A DNA stretch of 64,000 bases from Nostoc cf. commune SO-36 (GCF_023734775.1 NZ_AP025732.1:3106501-3170500), one strand, 5' to 3'. Shown: positions 27,523 through 37,834, counted from the stretch's first letter. Numbers and translations: made by a program. Notes: a model not told the origin generated them from the sequence alone.

Positions 27523-28794
27523 ATGGTAGATTTGTTGCTGATCACAACCTTGGGGTTCCTGGGGAGTTTTGGGCATTGCTTTGGGATGTGTGGCCCCCTA
27601 ACAGTGGCTTTTTCTCTGTCTCATCAGCCAAAAAGACCACACACAGCTTCATTAGGACGGACATCAACCTTAGAAAAGCCCGACACTTGGCAACAGCAAT
27701 TAAAATTTCATATCCTGCTCAATCTAGGGCGGATGTTGAGCTATGCTCTAGTCGGTATTGGTATTGGGGCGATAGGTTCGGTATTGCTGCAAGGTGGACA
27801 GCTAGCGGGTGTTGGTAGCGACTTCCGGCGCTGGATGGCAATTGTAACTGGCGTGATGCTGATTTGGTTTGGCTTAGGACAAGTAAAACCCGATTTGCTG
27901 CCGCGCATTCCCGTGTTACACCCATTATTACAAGGTAGCCTACACGATCGCCTCAGCACAGGAATGGTTAAGCTTTCCTTAAAACCCAAATGGTGGACAC
28001 CAATGCTTTTAGGGATGACTTGGGGTTTAATGCCTTGTGGTTTCCTGTATGCTGCCCAAATTAAAGCTGCTGAAACAGGCAATTTATGGATGGGTGGGGC
28101 AACTATGCTGGCTTTTGGTTTGGGAACTCTGCCGACTATGCTAGGTGTAGGCGTTTCCACATCATTGGTAACTAAAGACAGGCGCAGTCAGTTGTTTCGA
28201 TTAGGTGGTTGGGTAACGCTCACCATTGGCATTATCACTTTGCTGCGGACTGGTGACACAATGGTAGATTACACCGGACACGCGGCGTTAATCTGCTTAA
28301 TCTTGGCACTTATTGCGCGTCCCATTAGTGGCTTGTGGGCTTCACCATTGCGTTACCGTCGCGGCTTGGGGGTGGGATCTTTTGTGCTTTCTGTGGTTCA
28401 TACCGTCCACATGATAGAACACTCATTGCAATGGAATTTTGCCGCCTTTTCTTTTCTGCCACCAGAATTTCAGTGGGGTATGGCTGCGGGTGCTGTAGCA
28501 TTGATATTAATGTCCCCCGCCGCTTTAACGAGTTGGGAATCGTTGCAGAAATCTTTGGGCAAGCGTTGGCGACAGATTCATCTATTGGGTGTGCCAGCCT
28601 TGCTCTTGAGTGCCATTCATACTGTGTTGATTGGTTCCCATTACCTGGGTTCCTTGCAATCAACTTGGGGAAATAAATTAGCGGCAGTACTAATGGTAAT
28701 TATTACCCTCTGTGTCTTGCTAGTACGTTCGCGCTTCTTTTGGTCAAAGTTAGCCTTAGAAAAGTTTTATGTTCCCCCAACAAAATCGCGGTAA
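27523..28794 (+). CDS. SafE/DsbD-like membrane protein fused to a ferric-reductase-like membrane domain
   Basis: Polytopic membrane protein of 423 residues. The first ~240 residues match the sulfite exporter TauE/SafE - DsbD_2 type (LGFLGSFGHCFGMCGPLTVAF with GHCFGMCGP, then WGLMPCGFLYAAQIKA), i.e. conserved Cys in helices 1 and 4 as in UreH/DsbD-like transporters of metals or electrons. The last ~170 residues add helices with His (VVHTVHMIEHSLQW; IHLLGVPALLLSAIHTVL), a ferric-reductase-like layout able to bind heme. ATG 27523 with caggaa in front is better than an upstream TTG. The next gene overlaps by 26 nt, so they are translated together. Confidence 0.75.
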   Translation: MVDLLLITTLGFLGSFGHCFGMCGPLTVAFSLSHQPKRPHTASLGRTSTLEKPDTWQQQLKFHILLNLGRMLSYALVGIGIGAIGSVLLQGGQLAGVGSDFRRWMAIVTGVMLIWFGLGQVKPDLLPRIPVLHPLLQGSLHDRLSTGMVKLSLKPKWWTPMLLGMTWGLMPCGFLYAAQIKAAETGNLWMGGATMLAFGLGTLPTMLGVGVSTSLVTKDRRSQLFRLGGWVTLTIGIITLLRTGDTMVDYTGHAALICLILALIARPISGLWASPLRYRRGLGVGSFVLSVVHTVHMIEHSLQWNFAAFSFLPPEFQWGMAAGAVALILMSPAALTSWESLQKSLGKRWRQIHLLGVPALLLSAIHTVLIGSHYLGSLQSTWGNKLAAVLMVIITLCVLLVRSRFFWSKLALEKFYVPPTKSR

Positions 28795-29464
28795 ATCATC
28801 TTTAATTTCTGGCTCTATGTCAAAGAGTCAAAAACAGAGGCGTTACCCCCTCAAAGGCATTTTCTGGCATCAAGGATCAATCAAGTATTTATTATTCCTG
28901 AGTTGCTTAGTTATATCAATAACTAATCTTTACCCTGCATCTGCTCATAAGGTAGAGATATCTGGAGATGTGGGCGGTACCCTCCACATTGAACCAAATG
29001 ATAATCCCCGTGCTGGAGAACCAAGCCAAGCTTGGTTTGCTCTCACCCGCAGAGGTGGAAGGGTGATTCCCCTGTCACAGTGTAATTGTCAGTTGGCTGT
29101 TTATGCCCAACCTTATGCAGCTGGAGAGCCACCACTCTTAGAACCAGAGTTAGAACCTGTGGCAGCTGAACGTTATCAAGGCATCCCAGGTGCAGAAGTT
29201 GTCTTTCCCAAAGCAGGTATTTATGAGTTGCAACTAAATGGTAAACCAGTCTCTGGGGCAAGATTCAAACCCTTTGAGTTCAAATTTGAAGTGACTGTAG
29301 CAGGTGGTTCTAACCAAAATTCACGAAACTTGCGGGATGTCAATGGTGATTTAGTAGAGGGTCAATCTCAACAATTACCAATTTGGGCGATCGCACTGCC
29401 AATCCTCGCATTTATCGGCATCTTAGTTGTCGTACTGCAAAATATGAGGAGAAGTGGGGAGTAG
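28769..29464 (+). CDS. Secreted, membrane-anchored protein of unknown function, YtkA-like
   Basis: Partner of the preceding membrane protein, overlapping its 3' end by 26 nt. The 231-residue product has a basic lead, a hydrophobic signal (YLLFLSCLVISITNLYPASA), an extracytoplasmic beta-type domain (about 60-175; HKVEISGDVGGTLHIEPND, then QAWFALTRRGG, SQCNCQL, GIYELQLNGKPV) and a C-terminal anchor (PIWAIALPILAFIGILVVVL). The layout resembles YtkA/CopC-like domains used with copper or redox membrane proteins. I infer that the pair moves a metal ion or electrons across the membrane. Confidence 0.55.
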   Translation: MFPQQNRGKSSLISGSMSKSQKQRRYPLKGIFWHQGSIKYLLFLSCLVISITNLYPASAHKVEISGDVGGTLHIEPNDNPRAGEPSQAWFALTRRGGRVIPLSQCNCQLAVYAQPYAAGEPPLLEPELEPVAAERYQGIPGAEVVFPKAGIYELQLNGKPVSGARFKPFEFKFEVTVAGGSNQNSRNLRDVNGDLVEGQSQQLPIWAIALPILAFIGILVVVLQNMRRSGE

Positions 29465-29471
29465 GGAAGAA

Positions 29472-29576
29472 GCAGAGGGGCAGGGGAAGCAGGGGAAGCA
29501 GGGGAGCAGGGGAAGAACTAATGCCCAATGCCCCATGCCCAATGCCCCATGCCCAATGCCCAATGCCCCATGCCCT
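29472..29576. repeat. Two adjacent short tandem repeat arrays
   Basis: 29472-29515 repeats caggggaag/gcagggg units. 29521-29576 repeats atgccc(c)a units (atgcccaatgccccatgccc and so on). Typical Nostoc STRRs between convergent genes. Confidence 0.8.
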
Positions 29577-30575
29577 TATTTATGTCGCTTCTGATGCCAC
29601 TCCCACGCATGGGCAACAATATCTTGGATGGATGGATATTGAGGTTGCCAGCCTAAAATTGTTCTCGCTTTCTCACCACTGCCAATGAGAATTGGGGGAT
29701 CGCCAGGACGGCGTGAGCGTTCTTCTATTGGGATTGAAGCTCCTGTCACCTGTTCGGCAGCGGCAATTACTTCTCTAACAGAAAAACCGTTGCCATTACC
29801 CAAATTGAAAACTTCGCTATCGCCACCTTTTAATAAATATTCCAATCCCAGAATATGGGCATCTGCTAAATCGTTAACATGAATATAATCACGAACACAA
29901 GTACCATCGGGCGTCGGGTAATCGGTGCCGAAAATTGAGATGGATTCTCGCTTGCCTAAAGCTGTCATCAGCACCAAGGGAATTAAATGGGTTTCTGGGT
30001 TGTGATCCTCGCCAAGTAAGCTATTGGGATTAGCACCAGCAGCATTAAAATAGCGGAAACGCACTGATTGGAAACCGTAAGCAACATCAAAATCAGAGAG
30101 AATCCGCTCTACCATTAGCTTTGTTGCGCCATAAGGATTAATCGGATTTTGGGGATGGTTTTCGGGAATGGGGACAAATTCCGGCACTTCCGTAGGTGGC
30201 ACAGGTAGAAGAAAAGACAAATTTCTTCACAGATGCCGCCAGCATCGCTTCTAACAGAGTCAAAGTACCAACAACGTTATTGCGGTAATATTTAGCCGGG
30301 TCAGTCACTGACTCTCCTACGTAGGCATAAGCAGAAAAGTGCATTACAGCAGCAATATCACGGGTTTTAAATAGGTGATCTAGCAAGGCGCGATCGTTTG
30401 TATCCCCGACTATCAGTTCTACTTGTAAAACCTTTTCTACTAAGTCACGATGACCATAGACTAGATTATCAAGTATGACAACGTTGTAACCCGCTTGCTT
30501 CAAAGCAAGCACTGTATGGGAACCAATATATCCAGCTCCCCCCGTGACCAAAATGGTAGGCTTTTCAGACGACAT
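29576..30575 (-). pseudogene. galE: UDP-glucose 4-epimerase GalE, one-base frameshift
   Basis: Interconverts UDP-glucose and UDP-galactose for polysaccharide synthesis; cytoplasmic SDR-type NAD enzyme. The N-terminal part gives LVTGGAGYIGSHTVLALKQA (NAD motif, residues 9-28), then FSAYAYVGES and SSTCATYG. One extra A in the GGAAG at about 30187-30191 breaks the frame after TYG. With it removed, VPEFVPIPENHPQNPINPYG follows, which contains the YxxxK tail (PYGATK). Then FRYFNAAGANP and the C-terminal half to WHQKRHK complete a normal ~332-residue GalE. Apart from this base, all is conserved. Confidence 0.88.
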
Positions 30576-30769
30576 AATTTTTCCTTTTAAGTGGATTACT
30601 CAATTAATTTAGTTTATCGGTGTCAGATTACTCTTTTGGAAAATTATAAATAATAGACGCAGTGGCAAAAAATTGCACTAAAATCACTACGACGGTAGTC
30701 TTTGGGTGTGAGGTTTGAGATATCTTAAGTCAAACGGTGCGATTACAATTTGACAATAAAATAAATCTA

Positions 30770-30985
30770 TTTCCCGCAACCTCTAGGTTGACCCTTACGG
30801 GTGACGCTTCTTGTGTCGCTACAGCTAAGAAGTCACCAGTGGTTTCATGCAGGGAAATCATGGATGGCGTTTCCTTCTGGGGAGCCAATGCCTTCGTTAC
30901 CGGGGTTCTCTCGGTTGAAGAAGTGGCATGGCAACCCCGATTAAAGGGGGCTGCCTCACCACCACACTGGCTCACCGCACCAGAA
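30770..30985 (-). other. Structured, GC-rich non-coding region upstream of galE; unidentified
   Basis: The block contains strong pairings: ggtgacgcttctt (30800-30812) with aagaagtcacc (30827-30837), gcaacccc (30931-30938) with ggggctgc (30947-30954), and a caacctctaggttg palindrome. The second helix has an A-C mismatch as plus-strand RNA but a G-U pair as minus-strand RNA, which favours a minus-strand transcript leading to galE. I do not recognise the class; a dispersed repeat is the alternative. Short open frames on both strands lack ribosome sites. Confidence 0.35.
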
Positions 30986-31002
30986 AATTTGAGAGTTAAT
31001 GT

Positions 31003-31656
31003 ATGTTTCTATTGTTAAGCCGGGTACTGCTGTGGCTGCTGATTGGCACTATCGTATATTCTCTGTTCCAGCGATTTTATCCCTCTGGAAGTTTTGTAGG
31101 GCGATTAATCTTAGTCGTTATGTTGGTAATCGTAGCCCTATCATTTATTAACCCCACTGAACCAGCTGTGGCCTCGTTGTGGAGAATGATGTCTTTTCCA
31201 CTCAAGCCTCTGGGAGCTTCTATTTTAATGATGATTTTTGCAGCTCAGAGAATCAAAGGAGGCGGGATAGACAAACCAGGAGGATACTTGATAGGTTGGG
31301 CACTGACGATTTTACTGTTGGCAAGTACGCCAGCAGTCGCCTATTTCCTTTATAGAGCACCTCTAGCAATGGTAAGTGAAACCTATGTAGCAACTGCTAT
31401 ACCAATATCTGGGACACTGGTGGCATCAGGGCAACAAACCATCGCAGCGAACATCTCAGATGTGACGGGAGATAGCATTCTTTCTTATAATTTGAGAGTG
31501 CCTCCCTATCTATTACAAGGAAATCCTCAAGATATTCGCACACGCGGTTTAAGACTTGAAGACTTTGTACCGAATGCCGAAACGTTGCTATTGACAACAA
31601 GAACTTGGGAAAGTTATCTCGCCGAAGTTTACAGGTTCTTACGTGTTCAGCGGTAA
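31003..31656 (+). CDS. Membrane protein resembling the N-terminus of cyanobacterial YdcF proteins
   Basis: Product of 217 residues with four hydrophobic segments in the first ~125 (RVLLWLLIGTIVYSLFQRFY, LILVVMLVIVALSFI, MMSFPLKPLGASILMMIF, ALTILLLASTPAVAYFLY). The FPLKPLG and GGYLIGWALTILLLASTP pattern recalls the membrane leader of cyanobacterial YdcF/DUF218 proteins. The remaining ~90 residues do not show a convincing DUF218 core, although GDSILSYNLRV and ETLLLTTRTWE could be relics. It may be a shortened YdcF relative. Function unknown. Confidence 0.5.
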   Translation: MFLLLSRVLLWLLIGTIVYSLFQRFYPSGSFVGRLILVVMLVIVALSFINPTEPAVASLWRMMSFPLKPLGASILMMIFAAQRIKGGGIDKPGGYLIGWALTILLLASTPAVAYFLYRAPLAMVSETYVATAIPISGTLVASGQQTIAANISDVTGDSILSYNLRVPPYLLQGNPQDIRTRGLRLEDFVPNAETLLLTTRTWESYLAEVYRFLRVQR

Positions 31657-31890
31657 TAAAGTAAAAAAAATACTAAAAAGACCGCGATGCACGTTTTGAG
31701 AACACTGCGCGAAATTCAAAATTACGAATTTGCAAGGGTTTCATTGAACTAAAAACTGGAGATTGGGAAAATTTAAACAGGGATTCAGCACCCAATCCTT
31801 AATTCCCAATCCCCAATCCTCATTCCCCTAAATAGCTGCCTTCTTGGACTAGCAGTTAATCTATGATGATAAAGTTGCAAAATTGCTTTA

Positions 31891-33643
31891 ATGGCAAAAT
31901 CTCGACGAATCGCTAAACTCAGTGCCTACTTACGACCCCATTGGCGGGAAGCGTCTTTAGGCATTCTCGCTTTGTTTTCTGTCAATGCACTGGGCGTTTA
32001 TATCCCCTTGTTGATTCGTGCTAGTGTTGACAAACTCTCCACAACCTTCATCTTAAACCAAATAATACATGACGTAGTGATCATCGTATTACTAAGTTCG
32101 GCGATGTGGCTAATGCGGATGGCATCCCGTATTTGGCTATTTGGGGTGGGACGGCAGGTGGAATTTGACCTGAAACAACGGATTTTTGAACACTTACTCA
32201 AGCTTGAGCCGGCTTATTTTGCTAGTAATACTGCTGGCGATTTGATTAATCGAGCTACCAGTGATGTGGATAATATCAATGCGGTTGTTGGGTTTTGCAA
32301 TTTGAGTTTGGCAAATACCTTCTTTGCTTACGTCTTGACACTGCCAGTCATGCTGACGATTAGTGTGGAACTCACACTATCTTCTCTGGCAGTTTACCCT
32401 TTTATGCTCTTGTTAGTAAGTATGTTTAGCGATCGCTTACGCAAACAACAAGCAGAAGTCCAAGAGCAACTCTCTGACATCAGCGAACTTATTCAGGAGG
32501 ATATTAGTGGCATTGCCTTAATAAAAATCTACGCTCAAGAAGCAAACGAGCGTCGAGCCTTCTCCAAGAAAAATCAGCAGCTATTGACTGCTAACCTGGA
32601 ATTGGCAAAAATCCGCAATACACTTTTTTCGCTTATTGGCGGACTAGCTAACGTCAGTTCACTGGTAATCATCTGGCTAGGGGCGGCGCGGATATCTGCT
32701 GGGACGCTTCAGGTTGGCGACTTTTTAGTATTGCTAATTTATGTAGAGCGTTTAGTTTTTCCCACAGCCTTTTTAGGATTCACAATTACTGCCTATCAAC
32801 GGGGTGAAGTTAGTATTGATCGCCTTGAATCTATTCTCTCTGTCACACCGAAAATTAAAGATGCAGCCGATGCAATTCATTTGCCTGTGGCTGAACTTAA
32901 AGGAGAACTGACAGCTAAAAATCTCACTTACAATTACCCTGGTTCCACGACTCCAGCTTTAGCAAATATTAACTTTACCATTGCTCCGGGAGAAACCGTG
33001 GCCATTGTTGGGGCGATTGGTTCAGGGAAATCTACTTTGGCCAATGCTTTGCCGCGCTTGTTGGGATATTGAGTCAGGACAATTGTTTTTAGATGGGGTG
33101 GATATTACCAAGATAGCTTTGACAGATTTACGAGGTGCGATCGCCTACGTTCCTCAAGATAGCTTTTTATTTAGCACCACCATCAAAAATAATATCAGCT
33201 ACGGCGATCCTGTGAGCGAACAAGAGCAGATAGAATCTGTTGCTAAACTTGCTCAAATTGAATCAGAAATTCACAATTTCCCCCAACAATATGAAACTCT
33301 TGTTGGTGAACGCGGTATTACTCTTTCTGGCGGTCAACGGCAACGTACTGCTTTGGCTAGAGCAATGCTGGTAAATGCTCCAGTGTTAATTTTGGATGAT
33401 GCTCTTTCTAGTGTAGATAATCAAACAGCTACGCAAATCCTCAAAAATCTCTCTGGTGGTACTGGACGAAAAACAGTAGTTTTTATTACGCACCAATTAT
33501 CGGCGGCGGCGGCTACTGACCGAATTTTTGTGATGGAAAAGGGAAAAATTGTCCAGGTAGGCAATCACTTGGAACTTTTGCAACAACAGGGTTTATACAG
33601 AACTTTATGGAGCCAACATCAAGTTGAGGAATTACTACGGTGA
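31891..33643 (+). pseudogene. ABC exporter (half transporter, MsbA/LmrA-like), one-base frameshift
   Basis: Six-helix exporter domain (about 1-310: GVGRQVEFDLKQRIFEHLLK, then NRATSDVDNINAV as coupling region) followed by an ATPase. Walker A is AIVGAIGSGKSTLANALPRL. One extra G in the GGG at 33063-33065 stops the frame at 33072; removing it gives RLLDIESGQLFLDGVDITK. The Q loop YVPQDSFLFS, signature LSGGQRQRTALARAML, Walker B LILDDALSSVD and H-loop FITHQLS then follow to WSQHQVEELLR. The repaired product is about 584 residues and complete. Homodimeric lipid or drug export is the family norm; the substrate is not shown. Confidence 0.85.
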
Positions 33644-33684
33644 AGTTCTGACCTATAAGTATATCTTCTCTACCACAAGTAGAA

Positions 33685-33718
33685 ACCCTAAGCTGGCTTT
33701 GCCTCAGCTTGGGGTAAT
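33685..33718. terminator. Terminator between convergent genes
   Basis: accctaagctg (33685-33695) pairs with cagcttggggt (33705-33715), with one mismatch, and a TTT-containing tail follows. It separates the ABC exporter gene (plus) from the methyltransferase gene (minus). Confidence 0.6.
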
Positions 33719-33728
33719 TTATTTGGGA

Positions 33729-34391
33729 TTACTTCTTCAGCGCCAGAGTTAAGCCATCTGCGATCGCTATTAAACTAAGATTAACTCGCTCGTCTTGATG
33801 CAGCTTTTGATTAAAAGCACGAATTCTTTTAGTTCTATTATCTTGCACTTGGGGATCAGCAACCCTGCCTGACCAGAGAACATTATCGATCGCAATCAAT
33901 CCTCCCGGACGCACTAATTGCAGCGATCGCTCATAATAGCCATCATAGTTGCTCTTATCTGCATCGATGAAGGCGAAATCAAATGTTTCCGCTTCTCCTG
34001 TTGCCAATAGCCCATCCAAAGTCTCTAAAGCTGGGGCAATGTGTAATTGAATTTTCTCTGCCACTCCTGCTTGCTGCCAATAGCGCCGAGCGATCGTTGT
34101 AAATTCTTCACTCACATCACAGGCTACCACCTTACCGTCACTTGGTAACGCCAATGCCACCACCAAGGAACTATAACCTGTAAATACCCCAATATCCAAA
34201 GTTTTCTTAGCTCCCAACAACTGCACCAGCAACGCTATAAACTGCCCCTGTTCGGGAGCAATCTGCATTCTACCTATTGGATACTGGGCTGTTTCTTGTC
34301 TTAGTTGGGTTAAAATCTCTGGTTCTCGTAGAGAAACTGACAGTAAATAGTCATAGAGGTTTTGTTCGAGTCCTAGTGTTTGAGTTGTCAT
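33729..34391 (-). CDS. Class I cation-dependent O-methyltransferase (caffeoyl-CoA OMT-like)
   Basis: SAM-dependent O-methyltransferase of 220 residues, family of SynOMT / caffeoyl-CoA and catechol OMTs. It shows LDIGVFTGYSSLVVALALP (SAM motif I, about 62-80), FDFAFIDADKSNYDGYYE (metal-binding Asp, about 134-151) and GGLIAIDNVLWSGRVADP (second metal ligands Asp-Asn, about 158-175). Start ATG 34391 (MTTQTLGLEQNLYDYL); longer readings upstream lie in low-quality Arg/Trp-rich sequence. Such enzymes methylate plant-like phenolics or flavonoids in vitro. Single gene. Confidence 0.88.
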   Translation of the reverse strand: MTTQTLGLEQNLYDYLLSVSLREPEILTQLRQETAQYPIGRMQIAPEQGQFIALLVQLLGAKKTLDIGVFTGYSSLVVALALPSDGKVVACDVSEEFTTIARRYWQQAGVAEKIQLHIAPALETLDGLLATGEAETFDFAFIDADKSNYDGYYERSLQLVRPGGLIAIDNVLWSGRVADPQVQDNRTKRIRAFNQKLHQDERVNLSLIAIADGLTLALKK

Positions 34392-34657
34392 ACCGTGCGT
34401 TCCTCTTTTGTCTAAACCCCATAGACGAATGGCATTAAAATAAGCCCAAAGTCTTGTGTTGCCTTGTTCCCTCCAGCCTCCTGCCCTCTGCCTCCTGCCT
34501 TCCTCGATAAACCAGCACAGAGACATTCTATATGTAGAGATATGTAGAGATATTGCATACCAAGCCTTTGCTTGAGTTACTTGCCTAAACCCTTCTAGAA
34601 TAAAAACTATTGTAGGGAAATTTTATTACTAAACTTGCTTTTATTCTGGGAGGTATA

Positions 34658-35597
34658 ATGAGCCGTCCAATAATTCTTGTATTGTAGGCGACAGCGCTGC
34701 TGGGAAAACAACACTAACGCGAGGAATCGCTCAGGTACTCGGCCCAGAAAATGTTACGCTCATTTGCACAGATGATTATCACCGTTACGATCGCCAGCAA
34801 CGTGCAGATATTGGCATCACCGCTCTCCACCCGGACTGCAACCACTTAGATATTATGCAGCAACATTTATCGTTGCTACGCACAGGACAGCCAATTCTCA
34901 CAACCAGTTTACAGCCATAAAACCGGCACATTTGAAGCACCGCAGTATATCAACGCCGAATAAATTCGTAATTATTGAGGGATTACTCGGTTATTCTACC
35001 CGTGTTGCCCGTGACTCTTACGATGTGAAAGTTTACCTTGCGCCTCCAGAAGAACTACGCACTAAGTGGAAAGTCAAGCGGGATACCCAAAAGCGGGGTT
35101 ACAGTGCTGAACAGGTAATAGCAGAACTAGAAAAACGCGAACCAGACTCAGCACAATTTATTCGTCCGCAACGGCAATGGTCTGATATAGTCATTAGTTT
35201 TTATCCACCTACTGGGGAAGATGATGAAACCAATGGACATTTAAATGTGCGTTTGGTACTACGTCCGTCAATTCCCCACCCAGATTTTACCCAGATTATA
35301 AACCCTGGTTATGGTAATTCTGACTCAGCGATTCGCCTGGGACTAGACAGAGATATGAGTAAACCTGTGGATGTCTTAGAAGTTGATGGACACGCCACCT
35401 TAGAACAGGTGAATAAGCTAGAGCATATTATTTGTTCTGATATGCCCCATTTACGAAGTATTTGCGATCGCGAAAGTAATCCCGAACTGGGTAAAATTGC
35501 TGGTACAACTGGAGAAACACTGCAAAGTTATCCTCTCGCTTTGACTCAGTTAATTATTACCTACCACATGCTGAAAGCAACGCAAATTTATCAATAA
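34658..35597 (+). pseudogene. Phosphoribulokinase/uridine kinase-like P-loop kinase, three indels
   Basis: P-loop kinase of the phosphoribulokinase family, about 312 residues when repaired. The ATG 34658 follows gggagg. A deleted base at 34680 interrupts IILV-IVGDSAAGKTTLTRG (Walker A). The next part reads ICTDDYHRYDRQQRAD, with the catalytic DDYH. One extra base near 34901 breaks GQPILKPVYSHKTG and one extra T at 34961 breaks NAEKFVIIEGLLGY (Walker B). The last frame, from 34932 to 35597, gives LAPPEELRTKWKVKRDTQKR and a long C-terminal domain not needed for phosphoribulokinase activity. It is probably a second, non-Calvin-cycle PRK homologue. Three breaks in one gene favour real decay here, but each is a single base. 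Confidence 0.75.
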
Positions 35598-36023
35598 TCA
35601 ACGAAGATGGAGGGGTTTAACGAGTTTGCGATCGCTTGCAGTGTTGTGCTGTTATACTATGCGATGTTTACAGTGGTCACTGAGCTTCGTTACCGACTTA
35701 TTGAATTTTAGAGTCAATAAAAACTTTGAGATTGTTGAATAAATCATCGAACATAGCGATCGCCCTAAATCATCTTTTTAGTATTCCCTTTAAAAGTTGC
35801 AAATGAAATTACCTATAAAGCGGTTCCCATTCAGATGCGGTACAAAATTATATCGCAAGGTGTAGGGAATATGCCGTGCCCCTATGGATGTACCTTACGT
35901 AAGCGAGAAACGCTATAGAAACTTACCAAGGTTAAAGATTTTCTCAAATAAAGATGATTTTGAAAGCAAACAAGGGATAAATAAAGATAGTTACATCTTT
36001 GATGACGATTCTCTTAGTTTTCT

Positions 36024-36755
36024 ATGACCTATTGCCTCAGAATTGCCGACCTTCCTACAAATGAGCGTCCGCGTGAGCGATTAATGACGCATGGTGCCAA
36101 AATTTTAGCCACAGCAGAGTTAATCGCAATTCTTCTAGGCACTGGTCAAGGGCCAGGAAAATTATCTGCTGTAGGTTTGGGACAATATATTTTGAGCGAA
36201 TTAGGCAAACACCAACGCGATCCTTTGGTAGTTCTGCGAGAAGTTAGCTCTGCTGAGTTGATGCAAATTTCTGGTGTTGGCCCAGCGAAGGCGACAAGTA
36301 TCTTAGCAGCAATAGAATTGGGCAAACGCGCTTTTCAATCTCGTCCCAATGATGGCACATTAATTGATAGCCCCCTTGCTGCTGCTGCTACCCTCAGCCA
36401 AGATTTAATGTGGCAGATACAAGAACGTTTTGCAGTGGTGCTGTTAGATGTCAAGAATCGCTTATTGGGTACGCAGGTAATTACTATTGGCACCGCAACC
36501 GAAACCCTAGCCTCTCCCCGTGATATTTTTCGAGAAGTTATTCGTCAAGGTGCAACGCGGGTAATAGTTGCCCACAACCACCCTTCTGGGAACCTTGAAC
36601 CCAGCCAGGAAGATATAGAATTGACGCGTCAGTTGTTAGCAGGGGCGCAGCTTTTGGGCATTCCCGTACTAGATCATCTGATTTTGGGCAATGGCAATCA
36701 TCAGAGTTTACGGGAAGTGACAACCTTGTGGGATGAACATCCACAGGGGGATTAA
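36024..36755 (+). CDS. radC: RadC family protein (UPF0758), JAB/MPN metalloprotein
   Basis: Protein of 243 residues. Helix-hairpin-helix part about 70-90 ([20 protein letters not shown]), then a JAMM metal site: [14 protein letters not shown] (about 188-201), preceded by the Glu in [10 protein letters not shown]. The domain order and length are those of bacterial RadC. Despite the name, a DNA-repair role is not proven in the family. ATG 36024. A strong terminator-like hairpin follows. Confidence 0.9.
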   Translation: MTYCLRIADLPTNERPRERLMTHGAKILATAELIAILLGTGQGPGKLSAVGLGQYILSELGKHQRDPLVVLREVSSAELMQISGVGPAKATSILAAIELGKRAFQSRPNDGTLIDSPLAAAATLSQDLMWQIQERFAVVLLDVKNRLLGTQVITIGTATETLASPRDIFREVIRQGATRVIVAHNHPSGNLEPSQEDIELTRQLLAGAQLLGIPVLDHLILGNGNHQSLREVTTLWDEHPQGD

Positions 36756-36802
36756 AATAATTCGTAATTCGTAATTAAAGACTCGTGAGAATTGCAACCC
36801 GC

Positions 36803-36840
36803 AGATCCCGGACTTCTTAAAGAAGTCTGGGATCTTGTTT
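36803..36840. terminator. Strong intrinsic terminator after radC
   Basis: agatcccggacttctt (36803-36818) and agaagtctgggatct (36820-36835; one G-T type mismatch) form a 15-bp stem followed by tgttt. It can serve both convergent genes. Confidence 0.75.
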
Positions 36841-36872
36841 CTGCGCGTTTGATTTAGGATTGCTATGGTAAA

Positions 36873-37665
36873 TTATTTGCTTTCCTGCATATTTCTCACT
36901 AGTTTAGTCACTAGCTTTCTAGGAGTAAATCTTACAGATTCCGCAAGGAGCTTATTTTTAATTCCAGGAACAACAACAGTTTTGTTTTCTAATAGACCAC
37001 GATAGCCGATTTGGGCTACTGTATCCGCAGTCATAATTTTTTGACCGCTTACTAGCTTTGAGTCTTCCATTGCGGCTCTTTGTTGAAAACCTGATTCTGT
37101 AGGCCCTGGACAAAGCGCTGTCACCGAGACACCAGTACCTTCTAATTCATTAGCGATCGCTTCCGTAAATGATAAAACATAAGCTTTACTAGCGTAGTAA
37201 ACTGCCATCAGTGGCCCCTGGTTGAAAAGCAGCAGTCGAAGCCACATTTAATATTTTTCCAGACCCCCGCTTAACCATATCCTTGAGGAATAACTTGGTT
37301 AAATGTGTCAGACATAAGATATTGACCTGTAGCAATTGCAGTTCAGAATTAAGGTCAATTTCGTGAAATAATCCGTAGGTAGCAAACCCAGCATTATTTA
37401 TCAGCACATCAACTATGATAGATGTTTGTTCTAGCTCAGTGAAAATTTCTTGTGGTGCTGATGGGTTAGATAAATCCTTAGAAATAACTTTGACAGCAAT
37501 GCCAAATTTACTTTTAAATTCATCAGCAATTTTATTCAGCTTGTCCACGCTTCTAGCTACCAACACAAGATTGTAACCATCCTGAGCAAATAACTTAGCA
37601 AATTCATAACCGATGCCGCCAGATGCACCAGTAATAAGAGCCGTTTGTTTGCGATTACTCTGCAT
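36873..37665 (-). pseudogene. Short-chain dehydrogenase/reductase (DltE/YqjQ-like), one-base frameshift
   Basis: NAD(P)-dependent oxidoreductase with cofactor motif ALITGASGGIGYEFAKLF (residues 9-26), DVLINNAGFATYG (NNAG, about 84-96) and SGKILNVASTAAFQPG with the catalytic Ser. One extra C in the CCCC run at 37214-37217 (plus strand) breaks the frame. Repair gives FQPGPLMAVYYASKAYVLSF with the catalytic YxxxK, then CPGPTESGF and the C-terminus NMQESK. Length about 263 residues. Substrate not shown; relatives act on diverse carbonyls. Confidence 0.82.
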
Positions 37666-37834
37666 AATTTTTCCTCTCTTACGGAGATGTTTTATGAATC
37701 ATTAGTCATTAGTAACCTAACGCTATTTAACCTTACTTATTCTCTCTTCAGAATAAGTAAAAAGCACTAATTAACTATAACTAATCACTGACTACACTAT
37801 AACAAGCACTCTCCACAGTACTTAACAATCACAT

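Noticed and set aside
29466..29576. Possible CRISPR array
   Set aside because: Units are 6-9 bp tandem repeats without unique spacers; they are STRRs.
30730..31018. Two antisense open frames of 81 and 93 codons
   Set aside because: Both strands open over a GC-rich structured block; neither has a start with a ribosome site. Kept as a structured region instead.
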